Source: VRUE01 sp036406595 (GTDB lineage: Bacteria > Actinomycetota > Thermoleophilia > Solirubrobacterales > 70-9). Taken from it: 64,000 nt of DNA. A model generated the notes under the pieces. That model had not been told where the DNA came from and ran no database searches. It worked only from the letters and a program-made list of their open reading frames with translations. The stretch spans positions 5,584 to 69,583 of the forward strand of contig DASXAR010000039.1 of the NCBI GenBank assembly GCA_036406595.1, written 5' to 3'. Positions 8,137-17,493 of the stretch are shown here, piece by piece (position 1 is the stretch's first letter; each line of letters opens with the position of its first letter). A program made the translations under genes and the position numbers.

Positions 8137-9531
8137 TCATGGTGCCGCCTCCTCGGCGGGCGGGCCGTACGGGACGTCGTCGAGCGCGCCCTCCTCGCCC
8201 TCCTCGCGCCAGCGACGCGACATCGCCCGCAGGACCAGCACCGCGCCGGCCCCGAGCGCCGCGTAGAGCAGGATCACGCCGGCGAAGGCGAACCAGATCC
8301 CCCTCGCCTCGGTCACCGCTTCGGAGGTCCGCATGTAGCCCTGAACGATCCAGGGCTGCCGCCCCACCTCGGTGACGATCCATCCGCACCAGAGGGCGAG
8401 GATCGCGGCCACCCCCGAGACGGCGACGGCGCGCAGGAACCAGGGGGTCCGCGGAATGTCGCGGCGACGCAACCAGGCGATCGCGAGCCAGGCCCCGAGC
8501 AGGAGCAGCGCCGTGCCGATCCCGACCATCGCGTCGAAGGCAAGGTGGAGGAGCGTGTTGGCGGGCGGGCGCTCGTCGGCCGGGATGTCATCGAGGCCGG
8601 TCACCCTGGTGTCGGTGCTGAAGCCGACCAGGAACGAGTCGAGCCCGGGGATGCCGATCGCCCCCTTCACCCCATCGCTCGTGCAGACCCCCCCGATGTA
8701 CTCGGTCTGGTCGGTGCCGGTTTCCTGGATGCACTCCATCCCCGCGAACTTGGCCGGCTGGTGGTCGGCGACGGCGCGTGCCGCGGTGTCGCCGACGAAG
8801 AGCTGGATCGGGGTCGCGATGCAGGCGATCGTCAGCGGGATCAGCAGCCCGAGGCGGTGCAAACGGTCACGGCGACCGCGCAGCATCCCGACCGCGTAGA
8901 TCGAGGCGACCAGGAAGCCGACCACCATGTAGGCGGCGAGGATCATGTGCGGGACCTCGTAGTGCCAGGCGGGGTTGAAGATGATCCGGAGCGGTTCGGT
9001 CTCGACCACCCTGCCGGCGGCATCGAGGGTGAAGCCCTGCGGCTGGTTCATCCAGGAGTTGGCGGTGACCACCGAGAAGGCGCCGCCGATGCCGGTGACC
9101 ACCATCGGCACCCCGGACCAGAAGTGAGCCCAGCCTCCCAGCCGCTTCCAGCCGTAGACGTAGACGGCGATGAAGATCGCCTCGAGGAAGAAGAAGATGC
9201 CCTCGATCGCGAAGGCGACCCCGAACGCGTCACCGAAGCGGGCCTCGAACTGCGGCCAGAGCAGGCCGAACTCGAAGGTGAGGACGGTGCCGGTCACCGC
9301 GCCGACCGCGAAGGTGACCGCCATCGCCTTCGACCAGCGGCGCGCCAGCCGCATCGCGTCGCGGTCGCCGCGTTTCAGCCCGAGGTAGTTGGCGGTGAGG
9401 ATCGTCGCCGGCAGCGCCACCCCGAGGCTGGCGAGAACGATGTGAAAGGCGAGGGTGAAGGCCATCAGCTCCCGCGCCGCCAGCAGGTTCGACTCCGACG
9501 CCGCCAGCGGGAGGACGTCGAGCGACGGCAC
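8137..9531 (-). CDS. cydA: Cytochrome bd ubiquinol oxidase subunit I
   Basis: This 464-residue haem-carrying quinol oxidase subunit has the N-terminal haem ligand region MAFTLAFHIVLASLG (His30), FEFGLLWPQF, and the signature GWIVTEVGRQPW. The length fits the short-Q-loop CydA type common outside proteobacteria. The GTG at 9529-9531 was chosen because it lies 2 bases after the pgi stop and is preceded by GGGG; the frame runs open further upstream only through pgi. The C-terminus is charged and Glu-rich. The close coupling to pgi suggests co-transcription with sugar phosphate genes. Confidence 0.95.
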   Translation of the reverse strand: MPSLDVLPLAASESNLLAARELMAFTLAFHIVLASLGVALPATILTANYLGLKRGDRDAMRLARRWSKAMAVTFAVGAVTGTVLTFEFGLLWPQFEARFGDAFGVAFAIEGIFFFLEAIFIAVYVYGWKRLGGWAHFWSGVPMVVTGIGGAFSVVTANSWMNQPQGFTLDAAGRVVETEPLRIIFNPAWHYEVPHMILAAYMVVGFLVASIYAVGMLRGRRDRLHRLGLLIPLTIACIATPIQLFVGDTAARAVADHQPAKFAGMECIQETGTDQTEYIGGVCTSDGVKGAIGIPGLDSFLVGFSTDTRVTGLDDIPADERPPANTLLHLAFDAMVGIGTALLLLGAWLAIAWLRRRDIPRTPWFLRAVAVSGVAAILALWCGWIVTEVGRQPWIVQGYMRTSEAVTEARGIWFAFAGVILLYAALGAGAVLVLRAMSRRWREEGEEGALDDVPYGPPAEEAAP

Positions 9532-9533
9532 CG

Positions 9534-11174
9534 CTACCCCGCGTCGCGTGCCCGCCGGTAGCGGCGGATCAGGGCGTTGGTCGAGCTGTCGTGGTCCAGC
9601 TCCGGCTCCTCGGTGGCCTGCAGCTCGGGAACGATCCGCTTCGCGAGCGCCTTGCCCAGCTCGACCCCCCACTGGTCGAAGGAGTCGATCCCCCAGATCG
9701 CCCCCTGGGTGAAGACGCTGTGCTCATAGAGGGCGACGAGGGCTCCCAGCGTGCGCGGGTCGAGCCGCTCGGCGAGGATCGTGTTCGAGGGCCGGTTCCC
9801 CTCCATCACCCGGTGCGGGACGATCTCCTCCGGGGTCCCCTCGGCGCGCACCTCCTCCGCGGTCCGGCCGAAGGCGAGCGCCTCGGCCTGCGCGAAGACG
9901 TTCGAGATCAGCAGGTCCTGGTGGTCGCCGAGCGGGTTGTTCGACCGCATGAAGCCGATGAAGTCGCAGGGGATCAGCCGCGTCCCCTGGTGGATCAGCT
10001 GGTAGAAGGAGTGCTGGCCGTTGGTGCCGGGCTCGCCCCAGAACACCGCCCCCGTCTCGTAATCGACGCGGGCGCCGTCGAGGGTCACGTGCTTCCCGTT
10101 CGACTCCATCGTCAGCTGCTGGAGGTAGGCGGGGAAGCGGTGCAGATACTGGTCATAGGGCAGCACCGCGCAGGTTTCGGCGCCGAAGAGGTCCCCGTAC
10201 CAGACGCTGAGCATGCCGAGCAGGGCGGGCAGGTTGCGCTCGAGCGGCGCTTCGCGGAAGTGCTCGTCGATCGCGTGGAAGCCGGCCAGCATCTCGCCGA
10301 AGCGCTCCGGGCCGATCGCCACCATGGTCGAGAGTCCGATTGCCGAGTCCATCGAGTAGCGGCCCCCCACCCACTCCCAGAAGCCGAACATGTTGTCGGT
10401 GTCGATGCCGAAGCCTGCGACCTCCTCGGCGTTGGTCGAGACCGCGACGAAGTGCTTGGCGACGGCCGCCTCGTCGCCGCCGAGGCCGTCCAGCGACCAG
10501 CGGCGGGCCGTGTGGGCGTTGGTCATCGTCTCCAGCGTGGTGAAGGTCTTCGAGGAGACGACGAAGAGGGTCTCAGCGGGATCGAGGTCGCGCGTCGACT
10601 CGACGAAGTCGGTCCCGTCGACGTTGGAGACGAAGCGGAAGGTCATCTCGCGCCGGCTGAAGTGGCGCAGCGCCTCGTAGGCCATCACCGGCCCGAGGTC
10701 CGAGCCGCCGATGCCGATGTTGACGACGTTGCGGATCGGCATGCCGGTGTGGCCGGTCCACTCGCCCGAGCGGATGCGCTCGGCGAAGGCGCTCATCCGG
10801 TCGAGCACCCCGTGCACCTCCGCCACGACGTCGACCCCGTCGAGGAGCAGCGAGCGCTCGCGGGGCATCCGCAGCGCAACGTGGAGCACCGCCCGGTCCT
10901 CGGAGACGTTGATCCGCTCCCCCGCGAACATCGCCTCGCGGCGCTCCTCGACGCCACGCTCGCGGGCCAGCTCGGCGAGCAGCGCCAGCGTCTCGTCGGT
11001 GATTCGGTTCTTCGAGAAGTCGAGGTGGAGGCCGGCGCCGTCCGCCACCATCCGCTCGCCGCGCTTCTCGTCGGCGGCGAACAGGTCGCGAAGGTGGGCG
11101 TCGCGGACGTCCTCGTGGTGGCGCTGCAGCTTGCCCCACGCGGGCTGCGCCCGCAGCGGGCCCGGAGCCTCCAT
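9534..11174 (-). CDS. pgi: Glucose-6-phosphate isomerase
   Basis: This 546-residue cytoplasmic enzyme interconverts glucose-6-phosphate and fructose-6-phosphate. Both family signatures are visible: a SIS-type phosphate site NIGIGGSDLGPVMAYEALRH with SSKTFTT further on, and the C-terminal signature FDQWGVELGKALAKRI. GEPGTNGQHSFYQLIHQG contains catalytic His and Glu positions. The ATG at 11172-11174 lies 2 bases after the tal stop. Some actinobacteria have fused tal-pgi proteins; here they are separate frames in the same order, which supports functional linkage. Confidence 0.97.
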   Translation of the reverse strand: MEAPGPLRAQPAWGKLQRHHEDVRDAHLRDLFAADEKRGERMVADGAGLHLDFSKNRITDETLALLAELARERGVEERREAMFAGERINVSEDRAVLHVALRMPRERSLLLDGVDVVAEVHGVLDRMSAFAERIRSGEWTGHTGMPIRNVVNIGIGGSDLGPVMAYEALRHFSRREMTFRFVSNVDGTDFVESTRDLDPAETLFVVSSKTFTTLETMTNAHTARRWSLDGLGGDEAAVAKHFVAVSTNAEEVAGFGIDTDNMFGFWEWVGGRYSMDSAIGLSTMVAIGPERFGEMLAGFHAIDEHFREAPLERNLPALLGMLSVWYGDLFGAETCAVLPYDQYLHRFPAYLQQLTMESNGKHVTLDGARVDYETGAVFWGEPGTNGQHSFYQLIHQGTRLIPCDFIGFMRSNNPLGDHQDLLISNVFAQAEALAFGRTAEEVRAEGTPEEIVPHRVMEGNRPSNTILAERLDPRTLGALVALYEHSVFTQGAIWGIDSFDQWGVELGKALAKRIVPELQATEEPELDHDSSTNALIRRYRRARDAG

Positions 11175-11176
11175 CC

Positions 11177-12259
11177 TCACCCTTGGGCGACGACCCGCCG
11201 CTTCGACTCGATCGTCTCGAGCATCTCCTCCCAGGACTTCGCGAAGGCGACCTTGCCCTCCTCCTGGAGCCGTACGGCGAGGGCGTCGACGCCGATCCCG
11301 GCCTGCTCGAACTGCGCCAGCACGTCCTCGCAGTCGCCGCCGTCGGCGGGGACCAGGTCGCCGATCTCTCCGTGATCGGCGAAGGCGTGAAGGGTCGGCT
11401 CGGGCATCGTGTTGACCGTGAACGGCGACGCGAAGCCCTCGATGTAGAGGACGTCGGAGGCATCGGGGTCCTTGGTCCCGGTGCTCGCCCAGAGCAGCCG
11501 CTGCGGGCGGGCGCCCTCGTTCATCAGCCGCTGCATCCGGTCGGAGTCGAGCAGCTCGCGGTAGGCGCGGTAGGCGCGGAAGCCCACAGCCAGGCCGAGC
11601 CGATTGCGAAGCTCCTCGGGCGCCTCGTCCGAGACGGCCACGTCCCAGCGGCTCATGAAGATCGAGGCGACCGAATGGACCGCGGGGTCGAGACCGGCGC
11701 CGATGCGGCGTTCGATCCCGCGCAGATAGGCGTCGGCGGCGGCCAGGTACTGCTCGCGCGAGAAGAGCAGGGTGACGTTGATCGGGATGCCGGCGTAGAT
11801 CGACTCCTCGATCGCCGGCAGCCCCGCCTCGGTGCCCGGGATCTTGATGTAGAGGTTGTCCCGGCCGCCCTTGCCGTGGAGCCTTGCGGCCTGCTCGATC
11901 GTCGCCGCCGTGTCGTCGGCGATCTTCGGGGAGACCTCGAGCGAGCAGTATCCGTCCACCCCGGCGGTGCGCTGGTGGATCGAGGCGAACAGGTCCGTGG
12001 CGTCGCGCAGGTCGGCGATCGCCAGCTCGAAGAAGACCTCCTCGGCCGACTCCGTTTCGGAGCTCACCTCGGAGATCTGCTCGTCGTAGGCGTCGCTGCC
12101 GGAGATCGCCTTGTCGAAGATGGTGGGGTTCGAGGTCAGGCCGGTGACCGAGAGGTCGTCGATGTAGCCCTTCAGCACCCCGTCCCTCAGCATCGGCCTG
12201 GTGATGTTGTCCAGCCAGAGGCTCTGACCAAGCTCGTGCAGTCGTGCGGTCGGCTTCAC
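11177..12259 (-). CDS. tal: Transaldolase
   Basis: This 360-residue enzyme of the non-oxidative pentose phosphate pathway moves a dihydroxyacetone unit between sedoheptulose-7-phosphate and glyceraldehyde-3-phosphate. The Schiff-base lysine lies in NLYIKIPGTEAG, and the N-terminal signature GLTSNPTIFDKAI is intact. The length matches the actinobacterial TalB-like class. It starts with ATG at 12259, lies 26 bases after tkt and 2 bases before pgi, so translation is probably coupled along the operon. Confidence 0.97.
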   Translation of the reverse strand: MKPTARLHELGQSLWLDNITRPMLRDGVLKGYIDDLSVTGLTSNPTIFDKAISGSDAYDEQISEVSSETESAEEVFFELAIADLRDATDLFASIHQRTAGVDGYCSLEVSPKIADDTAATIEQAARLHGKGGRDNLYIKIPGTEAGLPAIEESIYAGIPINVTLLFSREQYLAAADAYLRGIERRIGAGLDPAVHSVASIFMSRWDVAVSDEAPEELRNRLGLAVGFRAYRAYRELLDSDRMQRLMNEGARPQRLLWASTGTKDPDASDVLYIEGFASPFTVNTMPEPTLHAFADHGEIGDLVPADGGDCEDVLAQFEQAGIGVDALAVRLQEEGKVAFAKSWEEMLETIESKRRVVAQG

Positions 12260-12285
12260 TCGATCTCCTTTCTCTTTTGCATCTC

Positions 12286-14355
12286 CTATACCCGGTCGCG
12301 CTCGAGCAGCGCACGAGCCGCCTCGGCGACCCTGTCGGGGGTGAATCCGAACTTACTCTGTACGTCGCGCAGCGGGGCCGAGCTGCCGAAGGTGTGCATT
12401 CCGATCCTGGTCCCCTCGAGGCCGGCGTAACGCTCCCAGCCGATCGTCGAGGCCTCCTCGATCGAGACCCGGGCGGTTACCGCGGACGGCAGCACCGCCT
12501 CGCGGTAGGCGGCGTCCTGCCGCTCGAAGAGCTCCCAGCAGGGCAGGCTGACGACGCGGGAGCGGATCCCCTCAGCGCCCAGCTCCTCGTGTGCGTCCAG
12601 GGCGAGCGCCGCCTCGCTGCCGGTGGCGATCAGGATCACCTCGGGGAGCCCATCGCCGCCTCCGTCGCCGATAGAGGTGGAGTCCGCAAGCACGTAGCCG
12701 CCCCTGCGCAGCCCCTCCGCGGATGCGTAGCGCTCGCGGTCGATCACCGGGACGTCCTGCCTGGTGAGGACCAGGGCGACGGGCTGGTGGCGGCGATCGA
12801 TCGCCACCCGCCAGGCCTCGACGACCTCGTTCGCGTCGGCGGGCCTGATCACGTCGAGCCCCGGGATCGCCCGCAGCGAGGCGAGCTGCTCGACCGGCTG
12901 GTGGGTCGGGCCGTCCTCGCCGAGGCCGATCGAGTCGTGGGTGAAGAGATGGATCACCGGCAGCTCCATCAGCGCCGAGAGGCGGATCGCCGGCCGGGCG
13001 TAGTCGGAGAAGGTCAGGTAGGTCGACCAGAGCGGCCGCAGCTTGGAGAGCGAGAGCCCGTTCGAGACGGCGGCGGCCTCGTGCTCCCGGATCCCGTAGT
13101 GGAGCTGGCGGCCCTCAGCGGAGCCGGGCTCGAAGTCCCCGGTGCCGCCGAGGTCGAGCCGCACCGAGGTCGAGTCGGTGAGGTCGGCGGAGCCGGAGAG
13201 CAGCCAGGGCAGCCGGGCGGCGATCGCGTTCTCCACCTTCTGCGAGGCCTTCCGGGTGGCGATTCCCTTCTCGTCGGGCTCGAAGCCGGGCAGATCGGCG
13301 TCCCAGCCCTCCGGCAGCTCGCGCCGCTGCATCGCGTCTATCTCGGCGGCCAGATCGCCATCCTCTTTCGAGAGGTCGGCGAGCCGCGCCCTCCAGGCGG
13401 CGTTCAGCTCCGCGCCGCGCCTGCCGATCCCGGCCGCGAAATGCTCCTTGACCCCGTCCGGCACCAGGAACTGGGCGTCCTCCGGCCAGTCGTAGGCGCG
13501 CTTGGTCTCGCGCACCTCCTCCTCGCCGAGCGGCTCGCCGTGCGCCTCGGCGGTGTCCTGCTTGTGGGGCGAGCCCCAGCCGATATGGCTGTCGACGATG
13601 ATCAGGGTCGGGCGGCCCTCCTCCGCCTTGAACTCCTCGAAGGCGCGGGAGAGCAGCTCCGTGTCGTTGGCGTCGCCAACCCGGGTGACGTTCCAGCCGT
13701 AGCCCATGAACCGCGCCGCGGCGTCGTCGTCGTAGGCGAGCGTGGTCCTGCCGTCGATCGTGATGTGGTTGTTGTCGTAGATCCAGCAGAGGTTGTCGAG
13801 GCCGAGGTGGCCGGCGAGCGAGGCCGCCTCGTTGGATACGCCCTCCATCAGGCAGCCGTCGCCGGCGATCGCGTAGACGTCGAAGTCGAAGAGCTGCGCG
13901 CCGTAGCGGGCCCCCTGCCACTTGGAGGCGATCGCCATCCCCACGGAGGTGGCGATTCCCTGGCCGAGCGGACCGGTGGTCGTCTCGACGCCCGAGGTCC
14001 AGCGGTACTCCGGGTGGCCGGGGGCGCGGGAATCGAGCTGCCGGAACCGTTCGATGTCCTCGAGCGAGACCGCAGGGCGACCGACCACCTCGTAGTCGGG
14101 GTCGACGGCCTGCACCTCGGTCAGGAAGAGGAGCGCGTAGAGCAGCATCGAGGCGTGGCCGGCCGAGAGGACGAAGCGATCGCGGTTGGGCCAGATCGGG
14201 TCGGCCGGGTCGAATCGCAAATGGTTCTGCCAGAGGGTGTAGGCGACCGGGGCCATCGCCATCGGCGTGCCGGGGTGACCGGAGTTGGCCCTCTGGATCG
14301 CGTCTATCGACAGCGTGCGGATCGTGTTGATGCAGAGCTGGTCGATAGCCCGCAA
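12286..14355 (-). CDS. tkt: Transketolase
   Basis: This 689-residue thiamine diphosphate enzyme transfers two-carbon units among pentose and hexose phosphates. The substrate loop NSGHPGTPMAMAP, the TPP/metal motif GDGCLMEGVSNEAASLAGHL...NN and the central transketolase signature (FTHDSIGLGEDGPTHQPVEQ) are all visible in order, followed by a normal C-terminal domain. It starts with ATG at 14355, 18 bases after the kinase gene, and precedes tal by 26 bases. It probably heads the metabolic part of a kinase-tkt-tal-pgi-cydAB transcript. Confidence 0.97.
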   Translation of the reverse strand: MRAIDQLCINTIRTLSIDAIQRANSGHPGTPMAMAPVAYTLWQNHLRFDPADPIWPNRDRFVLSAGHASMLLYALLFLTEVQAVDPDYEVVGRPAVSLEDIERFRQLDSRAPGHPEYRWTSGVETTTGPLGQGIATSVGMAIASKWQGARYGAQLFDFDVYAIAGDGCLMEGVSNEAASLAGHLGLDNLCWIYDNNHITIDGRTTLAYDDDAAARFMGYGWNVTRVGDANDTELLSRAFEEFKAEEGRPTLIIVDSHIGWGSPHKQDTAEAHGEPLGEEEVRETKRAYDWPEDAQFLVPDGVKEHFAAGIGRRGAELNAAWRARLADLSKEDGDLAAEIDAMQRRELPEGWDADLPGFEPDEKGIATRKASQKVENAIAARLPWLLSGSADLTDSTSVRLDLGGTGDFEPGSAEGRQLHYGIREHEAAAVSNGLSLSKLRPLWSTYLTFSDYARPAIRLSALMELPVIHLFTHDSIGLGEDGPTHQPVEQLASLRAIPGLDVIRPADANEVVEAWRVAIDRRHQPVALVLTRQDVPVIDRERYASAEGLRRGGYVLADSTSIGDGGGDGLPEVILIATGSEAALALDAHEELGAEGIRSRVVSLPCWELFERQDAAYREAVLPSAVTARVSIEEASTIGWERYAGLEGTRIGMHTFGSSAPLRDVQSKFGFTPDRVAEAARALLERDRV

Positions 14356-14373
14356 CCTAGCGCCTCGTGCCTA

Positions 14374-16167
14374 TCAGGGCTCGATGCGGCTGATCGTCCC
14401 GTCGCCGTTGTTGGCGACCCAGACCGCCTGCGCGCCGACGCTCACCGCACCCGGCTCGCTGCCGACGCCGGTCGGGTCTCCGACCGGTTCCCCGCTTTCC
14501 AGGTCGAGGCGCAGAAGCGAGTCGTCGGTGACGTTGGCGACCCAGACGACGTTGGTTCCCGCGTCCACCCCGCCGGGCCGCCCGTCGATCCGGACCGGGT
14601 CGCCGACCAGGTCCCGGATCGAGGGATCGACCCTGGAGACGGTCCCGGAGCGGCTGTTGGCGACCCAGACCAGGCCGCCGCCGACCGTCACCCCGGCCGG
14701 TCCGCGCCCGACCCGGATCGGGGCTCCGGCCCGCACCGTGCGCAGATCGATACGGCGCACCGAGCCGGTCGATGCGCTGCTGACCCAGATCGCGCCGGCG
14801 CCGACCGCCAGCCGCAGCGGCGTGGCGTGAGGGGCGATTCCGCTCTTGAAGACGCGGTCGCCACCCGGGTTGATGGCGGTCACGCCCGAGCCGGCGTCGT
14901 CGGCGACCCACACCCGCCCACCGCCGTAGACGATCGCGCCCGGCTCGCCCCGGACGTCAATCCTCGCCAGGACCCTGCCGCTGTCGGGATCGACGCGGAT
15001 CACCTGGCCGGTGCTGGGGCTCGAGACCCAGACTGAGCCGTTGCCGACGGCAACTCCGGAAATGCCCTTGCCGAGGCGAAGCGGCGGGTCTTCCGCCCTG
15101 AGGCTGGCGGGGTCTATGCGGGTCAGCGTCCCGTCGGCGGCGCTGGTCACCCAGACGGCGTCGGCGCCGGTCGCTATTCGCAGCGGGCCGCGCCCGACCG
15201 CAATCGGAGAGGAGACCGAGACCTCGTCGCCTCCCAGCAGCAGCAGCACAGCGACGACGAAGGCCGCGATCACGCCCGGCGTGACGAGCCAGCCCCGGGG
15301 CCAGCCGGCGACGCGGCTCCGCCAGCCGCCACCCTCCACCTCGGTGGGACGGTCCTCGGGCTCGGTGAGGACCCGGGTCGCCGTCGGCGTGCCGCCCTGG
15401 AGCTGGCGGGCGGCCTCCATCAGGCCGCCGGCGGTCGGGTAGCGCTCCGCCGGGTCCCTGGCGACCGCGCGTTCGATCACCGCGTCGAGGCCGGCGGGCA
15501 TGCGCGGCTCCTCTCCCTCCCCGCGGGCGAAGGGCACGATGCCGGTCAGCGACTCGTAGAGGACGCAGCCGAGCGAGTAGACGTCCGCCGCCGGCCCGAC
15601 CCTTTCGCCTCGCCACTGCTCGGGGGACATGTACTCGACTGTGCCGACGATCGAGGCGCCGCTCAGGACGCCGCTGTCGCCGACCGCCTTGGCGAGACCG
15701 AAGTCGGTGAGGTAGGCCCGGTTCTCCCCCTCGAGGAGGACGTTGTGCGGCTTCACGTCGCGGTGGACGATGCCCGCCGCATGGGCAGCGTCGAGCGCCC
15801 CCGCGATCTGGGAGAGCAGCTCGATCGCCTGCCCGGGGGGGAGCGGTCCGCGGCTCGAGATCCGTTTCCTCAGGTCGCCTCCCTCGACCAGGCGCATCGC
15901 GACGATCAGCTCGCCCTCCTCTTCGCGGGCGTCGAGGACGGGGACGACGTTGGGATGGTCGAGGCGGGCCGCAAGCCGCGACTCGCGCAGGAAGCGGTCG
16001 CGGAAGCCGTCGTCGCTGGCCAGGTGGCGGGCGATCACCTTGAGCGCCACCGGCCGGTCGAGGGCGAGCTGCGTCGCCCGATAGACGACGCCCATCCCGC
16101 CGCGGGCGATCACCGCGTCGAGCCGGTATCCGGCAAGCGTCGAGCCGACGGCGAGGTCGTCTGCCAC
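14374..16167 (-). CDS. Membrane Ser/Thr protein kinase with extracytoplasmic beta-propeller sensor
   Basis: The 597-residue protein has an N-terminal Hanks-type kinase: glycine loop ARGGMGVVY, VALKVI, catalytic loop VHRDVKPHN near residue 135, DFGLAK, and SPEQ. One membrane helix follows near residues 298-318. The outside half consists of about six or seven repeats of the form VWVANNGDGTISRIDP, a NHL/YVTN-type propeller in place of the usual PASTA domains. The kinase should phosphorylate cytoplasmic proteins in response to an external signal. It is 18 bases upstream of tkt, and an FHA protein (a phosphothreonine reader) is encoded just upstream. Confidence 0.94.
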   Translation of the reverse strand: MADDLAVGSTLAGYRLDAVIARGGMGVVYRATQLALDRPVALKVIARHLASDDGFRDRFLRESRLAARLDHPNVVPVLDAREEEGELIVAMRLVEGGDLRKRISSRGPLPPGQAIELLSQIAGALDAAHAAGIVHRDVKPHNVLLEGENRAYLTDFGLAKAVGDSGVLSGASIVGTVEYMSPEQWRGERVGPAADVYSLGCVLYESLTGIVPFARGEGEEPRMPAGLDAVIERAVARDPAERYPTAGGLMEAARQLQGGTPTATRVLTEPEDRPTEVEGGGWRSRVAGWPRGWLVTPGVIAAFVVAVLLLLGGDEVSVSSPIAVGRGPLRIATGADAVWVTSAADGTLTRIDPASLRAEDPPLRLGKGISGVAVGNGSVWVSSPSTGQVIRVDPDSGRVLARIDVRGEPGAIVYGGGRVWVADDAGSGVTAINPGGDRVFKSGIAPHATPLRLAVGAGAIWVSSASTGSVRRIDLRTVRAGAPIRVGRGPAGVTVGGGLVWVANSRSGTVSRVDPSIRDLVGDPVRIDGRPGGVDAGTNVVWVANVTDDSLLRLDLESGEPVGDPTGVGSEPGAVSVGAQAVWVANNGDGTISRIEP

Positions 16168-16196
16168 CCGGCGGTTATATCGACGCGCCCGCCTGA

Positions 16197-16231
16197 ACGG
16201 GGTCCCTCCTCGTCAAATGGAGGGACCCCGT
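16197..16231 (-). terminator. Strong hairpin, probable transcription terminator
   Basis: ACGGGGTCCCTCC and GGAGGGACCCCGT form a perfect 13-base-pair stem around a 9-base loop. It sits between the TolB-like gene (ending at 16265) and the kinase gene, so it probably ends the upstream minus-strand transcript. No T-run follows, as is usual in GC-rich actinobacteria. Confidence 0.7.
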
Positions 16232-16264
16232 CCTGGAGCCGTGGCGAGTCCGCCGGGGCTTCGC

Positions 16265-17383
16265 TCAGCGGTGGTGGCGGCGGTGCTTCGGCTGCTGGCG
16301 GCGGACTGGCTGCCAGGCCATCACCGGGCCGATCGTCGTCGCGACAGACCCGCTTTCCAGGGAGAAGCCCTGCGCCAATTCCGCGCGCCGGCCCGAGCTG
16401 ACGTCAACCGCCGAGAGGGACTCCGCCTCATCGGTTGCGACGAAGGCGGCGATCCGGCGTCCGTCCGAGGAGAAGACGGCGTTGGTCGCGGAATTGTCGG
16501 CGACTTCGGTGAGCTTGCGGGCCCGCCCCCTTCCCAGCCGCTTTACCCAGAGGCCCTGGTCGCGGCGGAAGAGGAGCAGGGAGCCGTCCGGGGTGACGTC
16601 CTCGACGAAGGCCGACCCGGCCCCGGCGATCAGCTCGCGCGCGCGGGAGCCGTCGCGACGCATCGTGAAGACGTCCGCGTAGGCGTCCGGCCCTCCCCCG
16701 CTCTGGCCGCGGCTGAAGACGATCCCTCCCCTGAAGTAGCGGGGCGAGAACTCGTCGATCCGGGCGCTGTGGGTGAGCTGGGCGAGGCCCGCGCCGGAGG
16801 GCCGCACCGAGTAGAGGTCGTCGCTCGTGCCGCCGCCTGCTTCGGCGCTGCTGCGGACGAAGACGATCGCCCTGCCATCCGGGGCGAACGCGGCTTCGTG
16901 CTCGTCCTCGGGGGTCAGGGTCAGCGCGTGAACACCGCCGCCGCCGATCCGAACCGTGTAGAGGTCCCGCGGGGCGCCCTCTCCGGAGCGCCGCTCGAAG
17001 ACGACGTAACGGCCGTTCGGCGCGACGTGGGGGTGCTCGTCGAGATCGGAGCCGCTGGTCAGCGCGTGCTGGCCGGAGCCGTCGGCGCGCATCGAGTAGA
17101 TGTCCCCGTCCCGGACGAAGGCGATCGCGCGACCGTCGCCGGAGAAGGACGGCTGGCTGTCGGCCGGGTTCTCGGTCAGCTGGTTGAGACGGCCGTTGCG
17201 GGCCGCGTAGAGGCCGCCTTCGAGCTGGGGCGGGCTCGCTTCGCCGCTTTCTTCGGTGTGGGCCGGCGCGGCTTCGACCTTGGAGAAGACGACCGCGCCG
17301 GACGGTTGCTTGGCCGAGGCAGGCGCGACGAGCAGCACCAGGGCGACGACGGTGAGCAGAGCAGTGAATATCGAACGGAGCAT
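16265..17383 (-). CDS. Secreted TolB-like WD40/PD40 beta-propeller protein
   Basis: The 372-residue product begins with a signal peptide (MLRSIFTALLTVVALVLLVA, then PASAK) and continues with five or six PD40 repeats such as PSFSGDGRAIAFVRDGDIYSM and HEAAFAPDGRAIVFVRSS. Such propellers are extracellular binding modules; no catalytic domain follows. The C-terminus is basic (KHRRHHR). The ATG at 17383 was chosen over one at 17411 because GAAAGGGA lies just before it. It follows the FHA gene and is separated from the kinase by a strong hairpin. Its ligand is unknown. Confidence 0.85.
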   Translation of the reverse strand: MLRSIFTALLTVVALVLLVAPASAKQPSGAVVFSKVEAAPAHTEESGEASPPQLEGGLYAARNGRLNQLTENPADSQPSFSGDGRAIAFVRDGDIYSMRADGSGQHALTSGSDLDEHPHVAPNGRYVVFERRSGEGAPRDLYTVRIGGGGVHALTLTPEDEHEAAFAPDGRAIVFVRSSAEAGGGTSDDLYSVRPSGAGLAQLTHSARIDEFSPRYFRGGIVFSRGQSGGGPDAYADVFTMRRDGSRARELIAGAGSAFVEDVTPDGSLLLFRRDQGLWVKRLGRGRARKLTEVADNSATNAVFSSDGRRIAAFVATDEAESLSAVDVSSGRRAELAQGFSLESGSVATTIGPVMAWQPVRRQQPKHRRHHR

Positions 17384-17493
17384 TGGATTCCCTTTCTCGG
17401 TGATTGCCATTGCCCGATCGATGTTCGGAGGCGAGGGCGGGCGCGCCAACGACAGCGGCGCCCCACAGCGGGCCGGGTTTGGCCCGGTCCGGG

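Noticed and set aside
6913..9561. 882-codon open frame on the plus strand
   Set aside because: It is antisense to cydB and cydA, has extreme Asp/Arg/Gly/His composition, and matches no family; it is a by-product of high GC in the opposing genes.
9591..11375. Long plus-strand frame opposite pgi
   Set aside because: Composition and position show it is the shadow of pgi and tal; no ribosome site or homology.
12244..15036. 930-codon plus-strand frame opposite tkt and the kinase
   Set aside because: Antisense to two clear genes with typical shadow composition (Arg, Asp, Gly, His).
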